From assembly GCA_035692985.1 (NCBI GenBank), contig DASSHG010000009.1:186001-250000 (forward strand): 64,000 bases of DNA, read 5' to 3'. Made by a program: the position numbers and the translations under genes. Below the pieces are notes generated by a model. It was not told the origin of the DNA. It made no database searches and worked only from the letters and a program-made list of their open reading frames with translations. Positions 42,325 through 50,364 of the stretch are shown piece after piece (position 1 is the stretch's first letter; every line of letters begins with the position of its first letter). Source of the stretch: JARIHC01 sp035692985 (GTDB taxonomy: Bacteria; Patescibacteriota; Saccharimonadia; Saccharimonadales; UBA4665).

Positions 42325-42345
42325 ATCAATCTGGAACCCAGTTAG

Positions 42346-42365
42346 CGTGTGATGAAAATCGCACG
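42346..42365. promoter_or_regulatory. candidate Crp/Fnr operator
   Basis: CGTGTGA, 6-bp spacer and TCGCACG form a 7-bp inverted repeat with one mismatch. It closely matches the CRP consensus TGTGA-N6-TCACA. It lies between the divergent regulator and PH-like gene. The centre is about 64 bp upstream of the start predicted from TATGAT (42408-42413), near a class I activator position, and that promoter has a poor -35. Confidence 0.6.
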
Positions 42366-42454
42366 GCATTAGTAAGGATTCTCACCGCCCGCTCAGCCAA
42401 ACAGAGTTATGATTAGAGTACTTTAGGTGAGGTGAGATCACAGGGAGGTCTGCC

Positions 42455-43399
42455 ATGGTAACTAAGGAATCGGTCGAGGAACAGCTCAAAAAAATAGGGG
42501 TGAATTACCACGGCTGGGGTCGTACCGAAATGAGCGAGTTGCCAGATGTCATATTGCCAGACGAAGAGATCTTCGAGTGTGTAAACGGCTTTTATGAAGG
42601 CGGGTTTGCCCTGTTGGTAGCGACCAATTTCAGGGTTCTGCTAATTGATAGAAAGCCGATGCGCTACCTGACGGTAGAGGACCTGCGTTTTGATATGATC
42701 AGCGAGATTGATTTTAGCCGGCGTTTGCTGGCCGCCCAAATAAACGTTTCTACCGGATCCAAGAACCTGCGTTTCATCAGTATAAACCACTTGCGCCTGC
42801 GTAAACTTATAGGTCATGTCCAGCACTGCATGGCTGAAAACAAGAAAAAACAGTCGGAGCATGAGGAAGACCAAAAGCTTCACCTGGAGCAAATCAACCA
42901 GCAGCTGCAAGCCTATCTGTTAGCCCAGCACCAGCAGCAGCAAAAAATCCAAGAGCACCTGGAGCGAGACAGCCAAAAAACGCTGGATGTTGAGCCGTTG
43001 CGGCCTAGCCCGGAGCTGTCGGATTATCTGTACGCGCAGGGTTTATTGGCACAGGCGCAGCAGCAGAACGGTTTGCCGCCCGCCGCCGCTACGTCGGTTT
43101 CTTCCGCCAATTCCGCCGAGCTTTATAACGAAGGTCTCCAGGAGGTGTTTGGCAGACGGCCCCAGACTGCTCAGACCCAGGCTCCTGTTCAGCAATCCCG
43201 GGTGGATCAGGCTCAGCCGCAACTACAGCCGCAACCGCAATCAGCGCTTCACCACGCCCTAGAGATTAATCCGCTGCGGATTGCCTACTCTAAATTGCCG
43301 CTGGCGATGCGAAACAAGAAGTTTGGTCGGCCATCGTTCCACGCCCATAGCCAGGAACCTCAAATATTACCGGCTACGCCGGTCACCGAGACACGTTGA
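42455..43399 (+). CDS. PH-like domain protein with Gln-rich tail
   Basis: 314 aa. Residues about 30-130 look like a bacterial PH domain (L-L-V-A-T-N-F-R-V-L-L-I-D and V-x-D-x-I-S-E-I-D patterns). A coiled-coil Gln/Lys/Glu stretch (about 130-190) and a disordered Gln/Pro/Ala-rich region follow, ending in a basic segment. GGGAGG precedes the ATG. Its promoter carries the CRP-like site. The stop lies inside the convergent ychF gene (17-bp overlap). The role is unknown. Confidence 0.65.
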   Translation: MVTKESVEEQLKKIGVNYHGWGRTEMSELPDVILPDEEIFECVNGFYEGGFALLVATNFRVLLIDRKPMRYLTVEDLRFDMISEIDFSRRLLAAQINVSTGSKNLRFISINHLRLRKLIGHVQHCMAENKKKQSEHEEDQKLHLEQINQQLQAYLLAQHQQQQKIQEHLERDSQKTLDVEPLRPSPELSDYLYAQGLLAQAQQQNGLPPAAATSVSSANSAELYNEGLQEVFGRRPQTAQTQAPVQQSRVDQAQPQLQPQPQSALHHALEINPLRIAYSKLPLAMRNKKFGRPSFHAHSQEPQILPATPVTETR

Positions 43400-44438
43400 A
43401 CTTGAATTCGACCACGTCATCGGGGCGCATGACATAGGCCTTGCCCTCGGTGCGGACTTTGCCGGCGCTCCTGGCCGAGGATAACGAGCCGGCGGCTACC
43501 AAATCGGAGTAACTGACTATATCCGCGGCAATGAAGCCACGCTCAAAGTCGCCATGGATAACACCGGCTGCCTGGGGTGCCGTGGCGCCTTTAGAAATAG
43601 TCCAGGCCCGGACTTCTTTTTGGCCGGCCGTTAAGAAACTTTGCAGTCCTAGAGTATCGTAAGCAGCGTGGATCAGCTGTAGCAGACCGGATTCCTGCTG
43701 CCCGTAGCTCGCTAATAATTCGGCGGCGTCGGCTTGGTCCAAGTCCTTGAGTTCGCTTTCCAGTTTGGCGCAGACGAACAATGCCCGTGACGGAGCAACC
43801 AATTCACGCAGCCTCTCATGATGAGCGCGGTTGTTGATATCGGACTCGTCCACATTGAACACATAAATCACCGGTTTCATGGTAAGTAATTGCAAATCGG
43901 CCAAATCCTCCCTGTTAATTTCAGGATGCTGCCAGAGCGGCTGGCCATCATTCAGAAACTTATTCATCTGCTGATAGGCGGCCGCCAGCGGCTTCAGCTT
44001 CGGGTCGGCGCGCGATTCTTTTTCCAACCGCGGCAGCCGCTTGGCCATGGTTTGCAAATCGGCCAGCACTAACTCAGTGTTAATAATTTCGATATCTTTG
44101 GCCGGATCGCGCGATTGGCTGGCGCGCACTACGTGCGCGATGGCATTAGTGGTCCGAATGTGGCTTAAGAACTGGTTGCCGAGGCCCTCGCCCTCGCTGG
44201 CCCCAGCCACCAAACCCGCGATATCTACGAATGTCACCGTAGCCGGTACGATCTTATCGGTTTTATATAATCCGGCCAGTTTGGCCAGGCGGCTGTCCGG
44301 CACCGGCACGATACCAGTGTTCGGGTCAATCGTCGCGAACGGGTAATCGGCCGCCAGCACATTACTGCCGGTCAGAGCGTTGAACAGGGTAGATTTGCCG
44401 ACATTTGGCAGGCCGACTATGCCGATTGAAAGACTCAT
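43383..44438 (-). CDS. ychF: YchF/OLA1-family ATPase
   Basis: 351 aa. Obg-like P-loop protein: G1 G-L-P-N-V-G-K-S-T, G3 D-I-A-G-L, and N-V-D-E in place of the GTPase NKxD, which fits ATP preference. Central coiled coil (about 125-200) and C-terminal TGS domain (about 270-351, ending F-K-F-N-V). Ribosome-associated, stress-related function. TAAAAT (44451-44446 on the minus strand) ends 7 nt before the ATG. Confidence 0.96.
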   Translation of the reverse strand: MSLSIGIVGLPNVGKSTLFNALTGSNVLAADYPFATIDPNTGIVPVPDSRLAKLAGLYKTDKIVPATVTFVDIAGLVAGASEGEGLGNQFLSHIRTTNAIAHVVRASQSRDPAKDIEIINTELVLADLQTMAKRLPRLEKESRADPKLKPLAAAYQQMNKFLNDGQPLWQHPEINREDLADLQLLTMKPVIYVFNVDESDINNRAHHERLRELVAPSRALFVCAKLESELKDLDQADAAELLASYGQQESGLLQLIHAAYDTLGLQSFLTAGQKEVRAWTISKGATAPQAAGVIHGDFERGFIAADIVSYSDLVAAGSLSSARSAGKVRTEGKAYVMRPDDVVEFKFNVSR

Positions 44439-44471
44439 TACCCTTATTTTAGCAAAGACCGCGGAAAGGTA

Positions 44472-44500
44472 TTGACATTGAGAGTAATTAAGAGTTTAAT
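44472..44500 (+). promoter_or_regulatory. promoter of the large structured RNA
   Basis: TTGACA (44472-44477, perfect -35), 17-bp spacer and TTTAAT (44495-44500). The start would be near 44507. No protein gene follows for about 780 bp. Confidence 0.75.
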
Positions 44501-44506
44501 AGTTAA

Positions 44507-45250
44507 TAGCAATTTTGGGTTGATGGCGGCTTGAATCAAGATGGTTTCGCGGCCTCCCTAAGATTCGCACTTTGACATGTCAGATTGTAGAGTTCGTTAC
44601 GGTGTTATTAGGATACAACCAGGATGCTCGTTGAGAGGAGCGTCACGTTTGTATTCTAATAATTGAAGTGTAAGAAAACTTTTAACAGCTTGTTAAATGC
44701 GGCGTCGAAGCAGGGATAGGAAGAGACGTTCGCGTTTGCAAGAGGTGTGACCCAGTGGGTAATGCAGCTGTTTGGTTTCGTTGAGCCGATCAACCAGCGC
44801 AGTCTGGGTACACCTAACAGGGAGAAGGGGAATACCGGAAGCCGGAAGGTGAGTTCAAGACAGTGTATTGTAGTGTCTTGGAGCTCCAAATGGATTTATC
44901 CCATTTGTGTTCTTCGGCCTAAGGCCATGAAGAAGCCTTTCCGGCATCCGGTTTTACAGATTTCCTCCGGGGCGATATTACGTTTCGTGCGTATTTCTAG
45001 TAGTAGTTCCGCGCACTTAGTGTGATGAAGTAGCCTCATGATGAGTCAAGCAGCTCGGAAGCAATCGTACCTCGTGTTCTCCCATCATGGGATACGTATT
45101 CGCTTGCGAAATGCTAGCTATAGAGCAAATGGGAGGGCGAGTGATCAGGCTTAATAGCTTGATATAGTTGCTCCTGCAACCACTCGTCCTCCCCCGCTTC
45201 CTTACACCACCTATCCCCCGCAACTTGAATTCCAATCTGACATGTCTTTT
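44507..45250 (+). ncRNA. large structured non-coding RNA, unidentified
   Basis: The region holds no convincing ORF but many strong helices: P1 44574-44587/45233-45246 (14 bp, perfect, closing almost the whole region); P2 44605-44618/44649-44662 (14 bp, one G-U) capped by 44623-44629/44638-44644; P3 44681-44687/44691-44697; P4 44743-44755/44804-44815 (12 bp, one bulge) enclosing 44763-44770/44795-44801; P6 44835-44849/44936-44951 (14 bp with one mismatch and one bulge) enclosing three hairpins (44856-44880, 44888-44906, 44910-44934); P7 45131-45143/45181-45193 (13 bp, one G-U). TTTT follows P1. I find no conserved core of RNase P, tmRNA, SRP or 6S RNA, nor domain V of a group II intron. The size and plan resemble large ornate RNAs, but no class is assigned. 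Confidence 0.75.
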
Positions 45251-45287
45251 CCCTTATCACTAGAACGAATAAAGTTATAATTATCAC

Positions 45288-45809
45288 ATGACTAAGTACG
45301 GGGCTTTTTTGCGCGGGGTTAACGTAGGCGGCCGGATTATCAGGATGGCTGATTTACGTGTCTGCTTGGAAAAAGTCGGCCTAGAAAACGTGACCACGAT
45401 TTTACAGAGCGGAAACTTGGTGTTTGAGAGCGGCTCAGCCGCGCCACAGCTCAAGAAATTGATTGAAACGAGTCTGACCAAGACCTTCGGCTACTCGGCT
45501 AAGGCGCAGGTCTTGCCGCTTGAGGCATTAGCTAAAATTGTTGACCAGTATCCGTTCAGAACGGCTGGCGACAACCAGCACGACTACGTGATTTTCATGG
45601 AAAACGGCCTGGAAAAAGAGCTGGCCGCTGAACCGTGCCGGTTGGCCGCGGGCGAGCAGGTGGCGGCTGGGCGTGGCGTGGTCTACTGGCGTGTAGATAA
45701 GGGTTCGACTCTGAAAAGTGACTTCGCCAAATTGCTTACCAAAGCCAAATACCGCCATTTCAACACTAACCGCAACATCAAAACATTGCGCAAAATGCTA
45801 GCGCTCTGA
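45288..45809 (+). CDS. DUF1697 domain-containing protein
   Basis: 173 aa. Opens with the family hallmark (A-F-L-R-G-V-N-V-G-G) and has L-Q-S-G-N-L-V-F and a final T-N-R-N-I-K-T-L. DUF1697 is a small cytoplasmic fold of unknown function. TATAAT (45276-45281) ends 6 nt before the ATG and lies about 25 bp after the end of the structured RNA. Its last 12 bp overlap the convergent MMPL gene. Confidence 0.88.
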   Translation: MTKYGAFLRGVNVGGRIIRMADLRVCLEKVGLENVTTILQSGNLVFESGSAAPQLKKLIETSLTKTFGYSAKAQVLPLEALAKIVDQYPFRTAGDNQHDYVIFMENGLEKELAAEPCRLAAGEQVAAGRGVVYWRVDKGSTLKSDFAKLLTKAKYRHFNTNRNIKTLRKMLAL

Positions 45810-47996
45810 TTCGTGGTACAGCTTAGACGGCCACCAATTGTAGCGGCCGAGCAGGGTGACGATTGATGGTACTAACAAGGTCCGTACAAAAAATGTATCC
45901 AGCAGGATGCCGAAGGCTATCGAGTAGCCGATTTCCTCGACCTGGATGTTGCCGCCGACCAGGCCGAGCACGCCAAACGTACCGGCTAAGATCAGGCCAG
46001 CCGAGGTAACTGTCGTGCCGGTTACGCCGATGGCCCGGGTGACGGCTTTCAGCAGCGATTTTTCGTGGTGGGCTTCTTCGCGGATACGGCTCATCACCAG
46101 AATATTGTAGTCCTGGCCGAGCGCCATACCGAAAATGAACATTAGGAAAGGCAGGATGAAGTTCAAGCCGTCTTGGTGGCCGAGGTGGACGAAAACGATC
46201 ATGGCGAAACCGAGCGTTGCCAGATATGACAGGCCGACCGTGGCGATCAGGTACCATGGCGCAACCAGACTGCGCAGCATGATGGCCAGCAGCAAACCGA
46301 TAATTATCAGCACGATCGGCACGATGTGTTTCAGGTCATTGTTGGCCACGTGGCCAACGTCGTAACCGACGGAATCGATACCGTAGACGGCATTGGTTTG
46401 GGCGCCGACATTAGCGGCGACTTTTTGCAGGGCCGCGCGAACGGCCGGCGTGGCTTGGGTGGCGGCTTGGCTGCCGGTTGGTCCGGCGGCGAAGATGGCG
46501 TAGAACTGCACGGTTTTGCCGTCGGCGCTGATGAATTGCGAGATGGCTTGCAGGGCCGGATTATTGCCGCCGCTATCGCCGCTAGCGTGCAACGCGGCCA
46601 GCTGGGCCGGGGTCAGGCTGAAACCGTTGGCGTTAAATGGTCCGCTGACAGCCTTGAACTGGCCAGAAGCGACCAGTTCAGTCTGGGCTTTTTGGACGGA
46701 CTCTAAATTGTTCCAGACCGGCTGGTTGAACTTCAGTATCAGCAGGTCGGGATTATTGTTGGCCGCCGGAAAATGGGCCGCGATGGCTTGCTGGCCGGCC
46801 GACGAATCGCTGCCGCTTGGCGGCGCTTGATTTCCGAAGCCGGTCGTTTGATAGCCGATTATGCCGAGCGACAAACCGCCAAAAATAATAATGCCGAGGA
46901 TTAACATGCGTGCCGGCCGCTGAATGACACGGTCAGCCAGCCGGCCCCACAGGCCGATTTTCGACTCGCGCTTTCGTGTTTTGGACGGCCAGAAAACCGC
47001 CCGGCCTAGGACGGCCAGCAAAGCCGGCAAAAAGGTCAGGGCGATCAGCAGCATAATAACCAGGGCAATCGCCAACGCCGGCCCCAATCCTTTATATATG
47101 CCGAATGACGCTAACAGCAGACTGAGTAGCGCCGCCACAACCGTCGCGGCCGAGAAAGTTATAGACTCGCCGACCTTGGACAGGGCTTTAACGACGGCTT
47201 CTTTGGGCTCCAGGCCTTTGCGCAGCTCTTCGCGCACCCGGAAGACCAGGAAAAGTCCGTAATCGGTGCCGGCTCCCAGCACTAGCACGATCAGCAAAAT
47301 CTGGGTGATAAATGATACCTGTACGCCGATTTTGGTCGATTCGGCAATCACCGGCTGTGCTACGGCCAGTGCCAAGCCAGCCGGCAGCAGGGTAGCTAGC
47401 GGCGCTAAAATGGCTCGGAAAACCAATAGCAGCAGCACCAGTATAAGCAGGATCGTGTACCCCTCGGTACTATTGCGGCCTTTTTGGTTAGCGTTTTCGT
47501 CGTCGACGCCCGCCGCCAAGTCGCCTGTTAGGTGCAAGCTCAAGCCTGGCGGCACGTTATTTTGCAATTGGGCGCGGATGTTATCGACAATCTGAGTGGC
47601 TTGATCGCCAAAGGCCGCGCCGCTGACCCCGACCGCTAGTTCCTGGGCCTCGCCATCGGCCGAAACGCCTTGGTTTTGCACGGACGTAACATCTTTAACG
47701 CCTTGAAGAGCTTGGCCAATACGCGCGACGGCGGCCTTATCAGCGGCACTCAGCGGCCCGTTATCGCTGACCGCCACAACCACCGCCGTGCTGGCTGTAT
47801 TTTTATTTTGGAAAGCCGATTCCAGCTCCGTGGCCTGGGTGGTCGGGCTGTTTTTGGGCAGGAACTGGGAATTATCGTTTTTGGAAACATCGGTGATGCT
47901 GGGGAAATTGGCCGTGACAATAGGTATGGCAGCCAGCCAGAAAACAATAATAAACCAGCGGAAACGAACTGAAAAACGGGCGATCTTCTCAAACAT
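45798..47996 (-). CDS. MMPL/RND-family transporter
   Basis: 732 aa with about 11-12 membrane segments in the RND pattern: one helix, a large extracytoplasmic loop, five helices, a second loop, and five to six helices. G-A-G-T-D-Y-G-L-F and G-x-A-L-G-Q-D-Y-N-I carry the paired Asp-Tyr of MMPL proton relays. Family members export lipids or drugs. No MMPL gene-cluster partners are present, but a divergent MFS exporter starts 61 bp away. TACATT (48009-48004 on the minus strand) ends 7 nt before the ATG. Confidence 0.92.
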   Translation of the reverse strand: MFEKIARFSVRFRWFIIVFWLAAIPIVTANFPSITDVSKNDNSQFLPKNSPTTQATELESAFQNKNTASTAVVVAVSDNGPLSAADKAAVARIGQALQGVKDVTSVQNQGVSADGEAQELAVGVSGAAFGDQATQIVDNIRAQLQNNVPPGLSLHLTGDLAAGVDDENANQKGRNSTEGYTILLILVLLLLVFRAILAPLATLLPAGLALAVAQPVIAESTKIGVQVSFITQILLIVLVLGAGTDYGLFLVFRVREELRKGLEPKEAVVKALSKVGESITFSAATVVAALLSLLLASFGIYKGLGPALAIALVIMLLIALTFLPALLAVLGRAVFWPSKTRKRESKIGLWGRLADRVIQRPARMLILGIIIFGGLSLGIIGYQTTGFGNQAPPSGSDSSAGQQAIAAHFPAANNNPDLLILKFNQPVWNNLESVQKAQTELVASGQFKAVSGPFNANGFSLTPAQLAALHASGDSGGNNPALQAISQFISADGKTVQFYAIFAAGPTGSQAATQATPAVRAALQKVAANVGAQTNAVYGIDSVGYDVGHVANNDLKHIVPIVLIIIGLLLAIMLRSLVAPWYLIATVGLSYLATLGFAMIVFVHLGHQDGLNFILPFLMFIFGMALGQDYNILVMSRIREEAHHEKSLLKAVTRAIGVTGTTVTSAGLILAGTFGVLGLVGGNIQVEEIGYSIAFGILLDTFFVRTLLVPSIVTLLGRYNWWPSKLYHESER

Positions 47997-48057
47997 TACT
48001 TACAATGTACCGTTTCAATTTGAAAAAACAAAACTTTCCTATAGTATAAATAGTATA

Positions 48058-49521
48058 GTGAGCAAACAAACCAAACAAACAAGCCATTGGCTGATTCTAG
48101 TGCTGTTGGCGCTGGCGCAGTTCATGGTAGTGCTGGATGTGTCGATCGTGAACGTAGCTTTGCCGGCGATCCAGCGGGCCTTTCATATGACCCAGGAGAA
48201 CCTGCAATGGATCGTGACGATGTATTCCTTAACGTTCGGCGGCTGTTTGTTGCTCGGTGGCCGGGCAGCCGACCTGTTTGGCCGGCGCAAAATTTTCCTG
48301 GCCGGCGTAACGCTGTTTACTTTAGCTTCTTTAGCTTGCGGTTTGGCGCAGTCTGATACGTGGATTATCATCGCCCGCGGCGTGCAGGGCCTGGCCGGTG
48401 CCTTTATGTCGCCGGCGGCACTGTCAATTATTTTGGTGACCTACCGCGAAGGGCACGAGCGCAACATGGCTCTGTCAGTCTGGGGCGCGGTGGCTTCCGG
48501 CGGCGCGGCCGTTGGGGTGCTGGCCGGAGGTATTATTACCCAATACTTGAGCTGGCGCTGGAACTTTTTTGTGAACGTGCCGGTTGGGATCGGCGTGATA
48601 ATAACGGCATTGCGTATTCTCGACCGCCACGAATCAACCCTGGAACACAACCAGCTTGACCTGCCAGGCGCTATCCTTGTTACCGGCGGCTTGATGTCGT
48701 TAGTTTACGCCCTGGTCAAGGCGCCGAGCGACGGTTGGACCGCGCACACGCCGTTGACTTTTTTCATCATCGCAATCGTCGCGCTGGCAGCTTTCGTGAT
48801 CAACGAGAGCCGGGCAGAACACCCACTGGTGCCGCTGAAAATTTTCCGCATCCGCAACCTGGCCGGCGCCGATTTGCTGATGCTTTTTATGGCCTCCGGT
48901 TTGTTCTCGGTCTTCTTTTTCACCACGCTGTATCTGCAGGAAGTTCTGGGCTACACGCCCATAAAGACCGGTGTTAGTTTCCTGGTTGTTCCAGTAGCCA
49001 TCGCCATCACGGCCACCAATGTGCCGCGTCTTATCCAAAAGATTGGCTACAAACCTATCTTGATGGTAGCGCCGCTGGTGGTTTCGGCCGGTCTGTTCTG
49101 GGTGTCGCATATTCCGGTTCATGGCACCTACTGGGGTAATGTGGCGCCCGGCATGATATTGATGGGCTTAGGCATGGGCGCGACCTTCGTTTCGGTGACC
49201 ATCGCGGCGACGTCCGGCGTGCCGCACCATGAGTCCGGCTTGGCTTCCGGTTTGCTGAATACTTCCCAGCAGATTGGCGGCGCCCTCGGCTTGGCCGTGC
49301 TGACCGGCATCGCTACCTCGTCGACCACCCGCTACCTGGCTAACCTGCATTTGATGGCTCCGCCCACCCAGCTGCAACAACTCACCGCCACGGTCCACGG
49401 TTTCCACAACGGCTACCTGATTGCCTCGACTTTCGGTATTGCCGCCGCCCTGATCGCTACTCTCGTCATCCGCCAGCAAAAAGCCAAGTCCGACCCCAGC
49501 CATAAGGAAAGCGGACGCTGA
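48058..49521 (+). CDS. DHA2-family MFS exporter (EmrB/QacA type)
   Basis: 487 aa from GTG 48058. The frame is open much further upstream, but that part is antisense to the MMPL gene and lies before the promoter. About 14 membrane helices; D1 motif L-D-V-S-I-V-N-V-A-L-P-A-I; motif A G-R-A-A-D-L-F-G-R-R-K. TATAAA (48045-48050) ends 7 nt before the GTG, a leaderless GTG start. Pairs with the divergent MMPL exporter. Paralogue of the 11358 gene. Confidence 0.9.
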   Translation: MSKQTKQTSHWLILVLLALAQFMVVLDVSIVNVALPAIQRAFHMTQENLQWIVTMYSLTFGGCLLLGGRAADLFGRRKIFLAGVTLFTLASLACGLAQSDTWIIIARGVQGLAGAFMSPAALSIILVTYREGHERNMALSVWGAVASGGAAVGVLAGGIITQYLSWRWNFFVNVPVGIGVIITALRILDRHESTLEHNQLDLPGAILVTGGLMSLVYALVKAPSDGWTAHTPLTFFIIAIVALAAFVINESRAEHPLVPLKIFRIRNLAGADLLMLFMASGLFSVFFFTTLYLQEVLGYTPIKTGVSFLVVPVAIAITATNVPRLIQKIGYKPILMVAPLVVSAGLFWVSHIPVHGTYWGNVAPGMILMGLGMGATFVSVTIAATSGVPHHESGLASGLLNTSQQIGGALGLAVLTGIATSSTTRYLANLHLMAPPTQLQQLTATVHGFHNGYLIASTFGIAAALIATLVIRQQKAKSDPSHKESGR

Positions 49522-49606
49522 AATCACCCAATTGCTATTAGACGGGTAGATGACCATCCTGATTGATACCCAAGTACTAGTTTGACCAGACTCGGGTATA
49601 TTTGGA

Positions 49607-49635
49607 TTGACTTTTTTGCATTGGGGTGTTATAAT
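49607..49635 (+). promoter_or_regulatory. promoter of the 49690 gene
   Basis: TTGACT (49607-49612), 17-bp spacer and TATAAT (49630-49635). Start near 49642 with a 48-nt leader. Confidence 0.75.
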
Positions 49636-49672
49636 TATAAATATTGAGGCACTTTCGCTTCATGTCAACGAG

Positions 49673-49692
49673 TTCGGGGAGGCCCGAAAATG
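49673..49692 (+). promoter_or_regulatory. ribosome site held in a hairpin loop
   Basis: TTCGGG (49673-49678) and CCCGAA (49683-49688) form a perfect 6-bp stem whose tetraloop GAGG is part of the Shine-Dalgarno sequence; the ATG follows one base after the stem. Folding would put the SD in the loop and the start beside the stem. Confidence 0.6.
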
Positions 49693-50142
49693 TTTGTTTC
49701 ACAAAGCAATGTTCGGAAGAATCGCAGGTTCTTCGGTCCCATCCTGGTGATCGCGGTTATCGCAACACTGGCGTTCGTGTCTCAGGCATCGGCATCGGGC
49801 AAAGCCCAAATCAACGTGCTGATCCACTACGGCGTGCCAGGGCTAACTACCGGTGACCCGGGCAACCAGTCCCAAGTCAACACCGCCAACGGTTTCAAGC
49901 CCTCCGGCAAGGTAGGCAAGATCGTTAAGGTCAAGCAGGGCGTTAAGCTCCGGCTAGTCAAAGGCGAGAAGATCGCTAAAGTCGGCTACAACTATGTCGC
50001 CAAGAGCACGGGCAACGTGTCCATGGGCAAATGGAACGGCAAAGGTGTGCTTCGGCTTAAGAGGAAGAGCATTCGGATTACGGATGTCTTCGTATGGGCA
50101 AAGATTCCAGATCACCCGCCGTACATCACGGTGACACTCTGA
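49690..50142 (+). CDS. small secreted basic protein, unknown
   Basis: 150 aa. Basic N-terminus, hydrophobic segment (about 14-33) and an S-Q-A-S-A-S-G signal-peptidase-like site, leaving a mature protein of about 115 residues rich in Lys, Gly and Val with beta-strand character (V-K-V-K-Q-G-V-K-L-R-L-V-K-G). No Cys. The family is not recognised. The high Lys content suggests binding to an anionic surface polymer. Has its own strong promoter and a structured leader. Confidence 0.7.
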   Translation: MFVSQSNVRKNRRFFGPILVIAVIATLAFVSQASASGKAQINVLIHYGVPGLTTGDPGNQSQVNTANGFKPSGKVGKIVKVKQGVKLRLVKGEKIAKVGYNYVAKSTGNVSMGKWNGKGVLRLKRKSIRITDVFVWAKIPDHPPYITVTL

Positions 50143-50158
50143 TGAGAGGCTGCCAGCG

Positions 50159-50239
50159 GGGCGAGGTTCTTCGGCAAAAGCCGTTGACCTCGCCCTAAGG
50201 CGAGCCCCCTAGTGTCCTCCCTGCCTACCCGAACTCGTT
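50159..50239 (+). promoter_or_regulatory. structured 3' region with complement to the 5' leader
   Basis: GGGCGAGGT (50159-50167) pairs with ACCTCGCCC (50187-50195), with an inner CGGC-aaaa-GCCG hairpin; an alternative CGCC-ctaa-GGCG hairpin overlaps it. Further on, CCCGAACTCGTT (50228-50239) is perfectly complementary to 49667-49678 in the 5' leader and runs into a T-rich stretch. It may be the end of the mRNA. Confidence 0.5.
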
Positions 50240-50329
50240 TTATTTTATTCTTGTTTGACCGTTGGGCCTGTTGTCATTAGACCGTTGAGACAGGACAGGG
50301 TTGGTAGAGTAGGCCACGGTATACTTCTA

Positions 50330-50358
50330 TTGACGTAGTATTACATTAATGTTAAAAT
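50330..50358 (+). promoter_or_regulatory. promoter of the 50365 NodB gene
   Basis: TTGACG (50330-50335), 17-bp spacer and TAAAAT (50353-50358), ending 6 nt before the ATG: a full promoter giving a leaderless mRNA. Confidence 0.7.
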
Positions 50359-50364
50359 AGTATC

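Noticed and set aside
44656..45235. Three short ORFs inside the structured RNA region
   Set aside because: Unrelated frames, no ribosome sites, no protein-like pattern, and they cross the helices.
44507..45250. RNase P RNA, tmRNA, SRP RNA or a self-splicing intron
   Set aside because: I looked on both strands for the RNase P P4 core, the tmRNA tRNA-like ends and tag, the SRP GGAA loop region and a group II domain V, and found none.
47788..48057. Upstream extension of the second MFS gene
   Set aside because: It runs antisense through the MMPL gene and lies before the promoter. The GTG at 48058 gives a normal DHA2 N-terminus.
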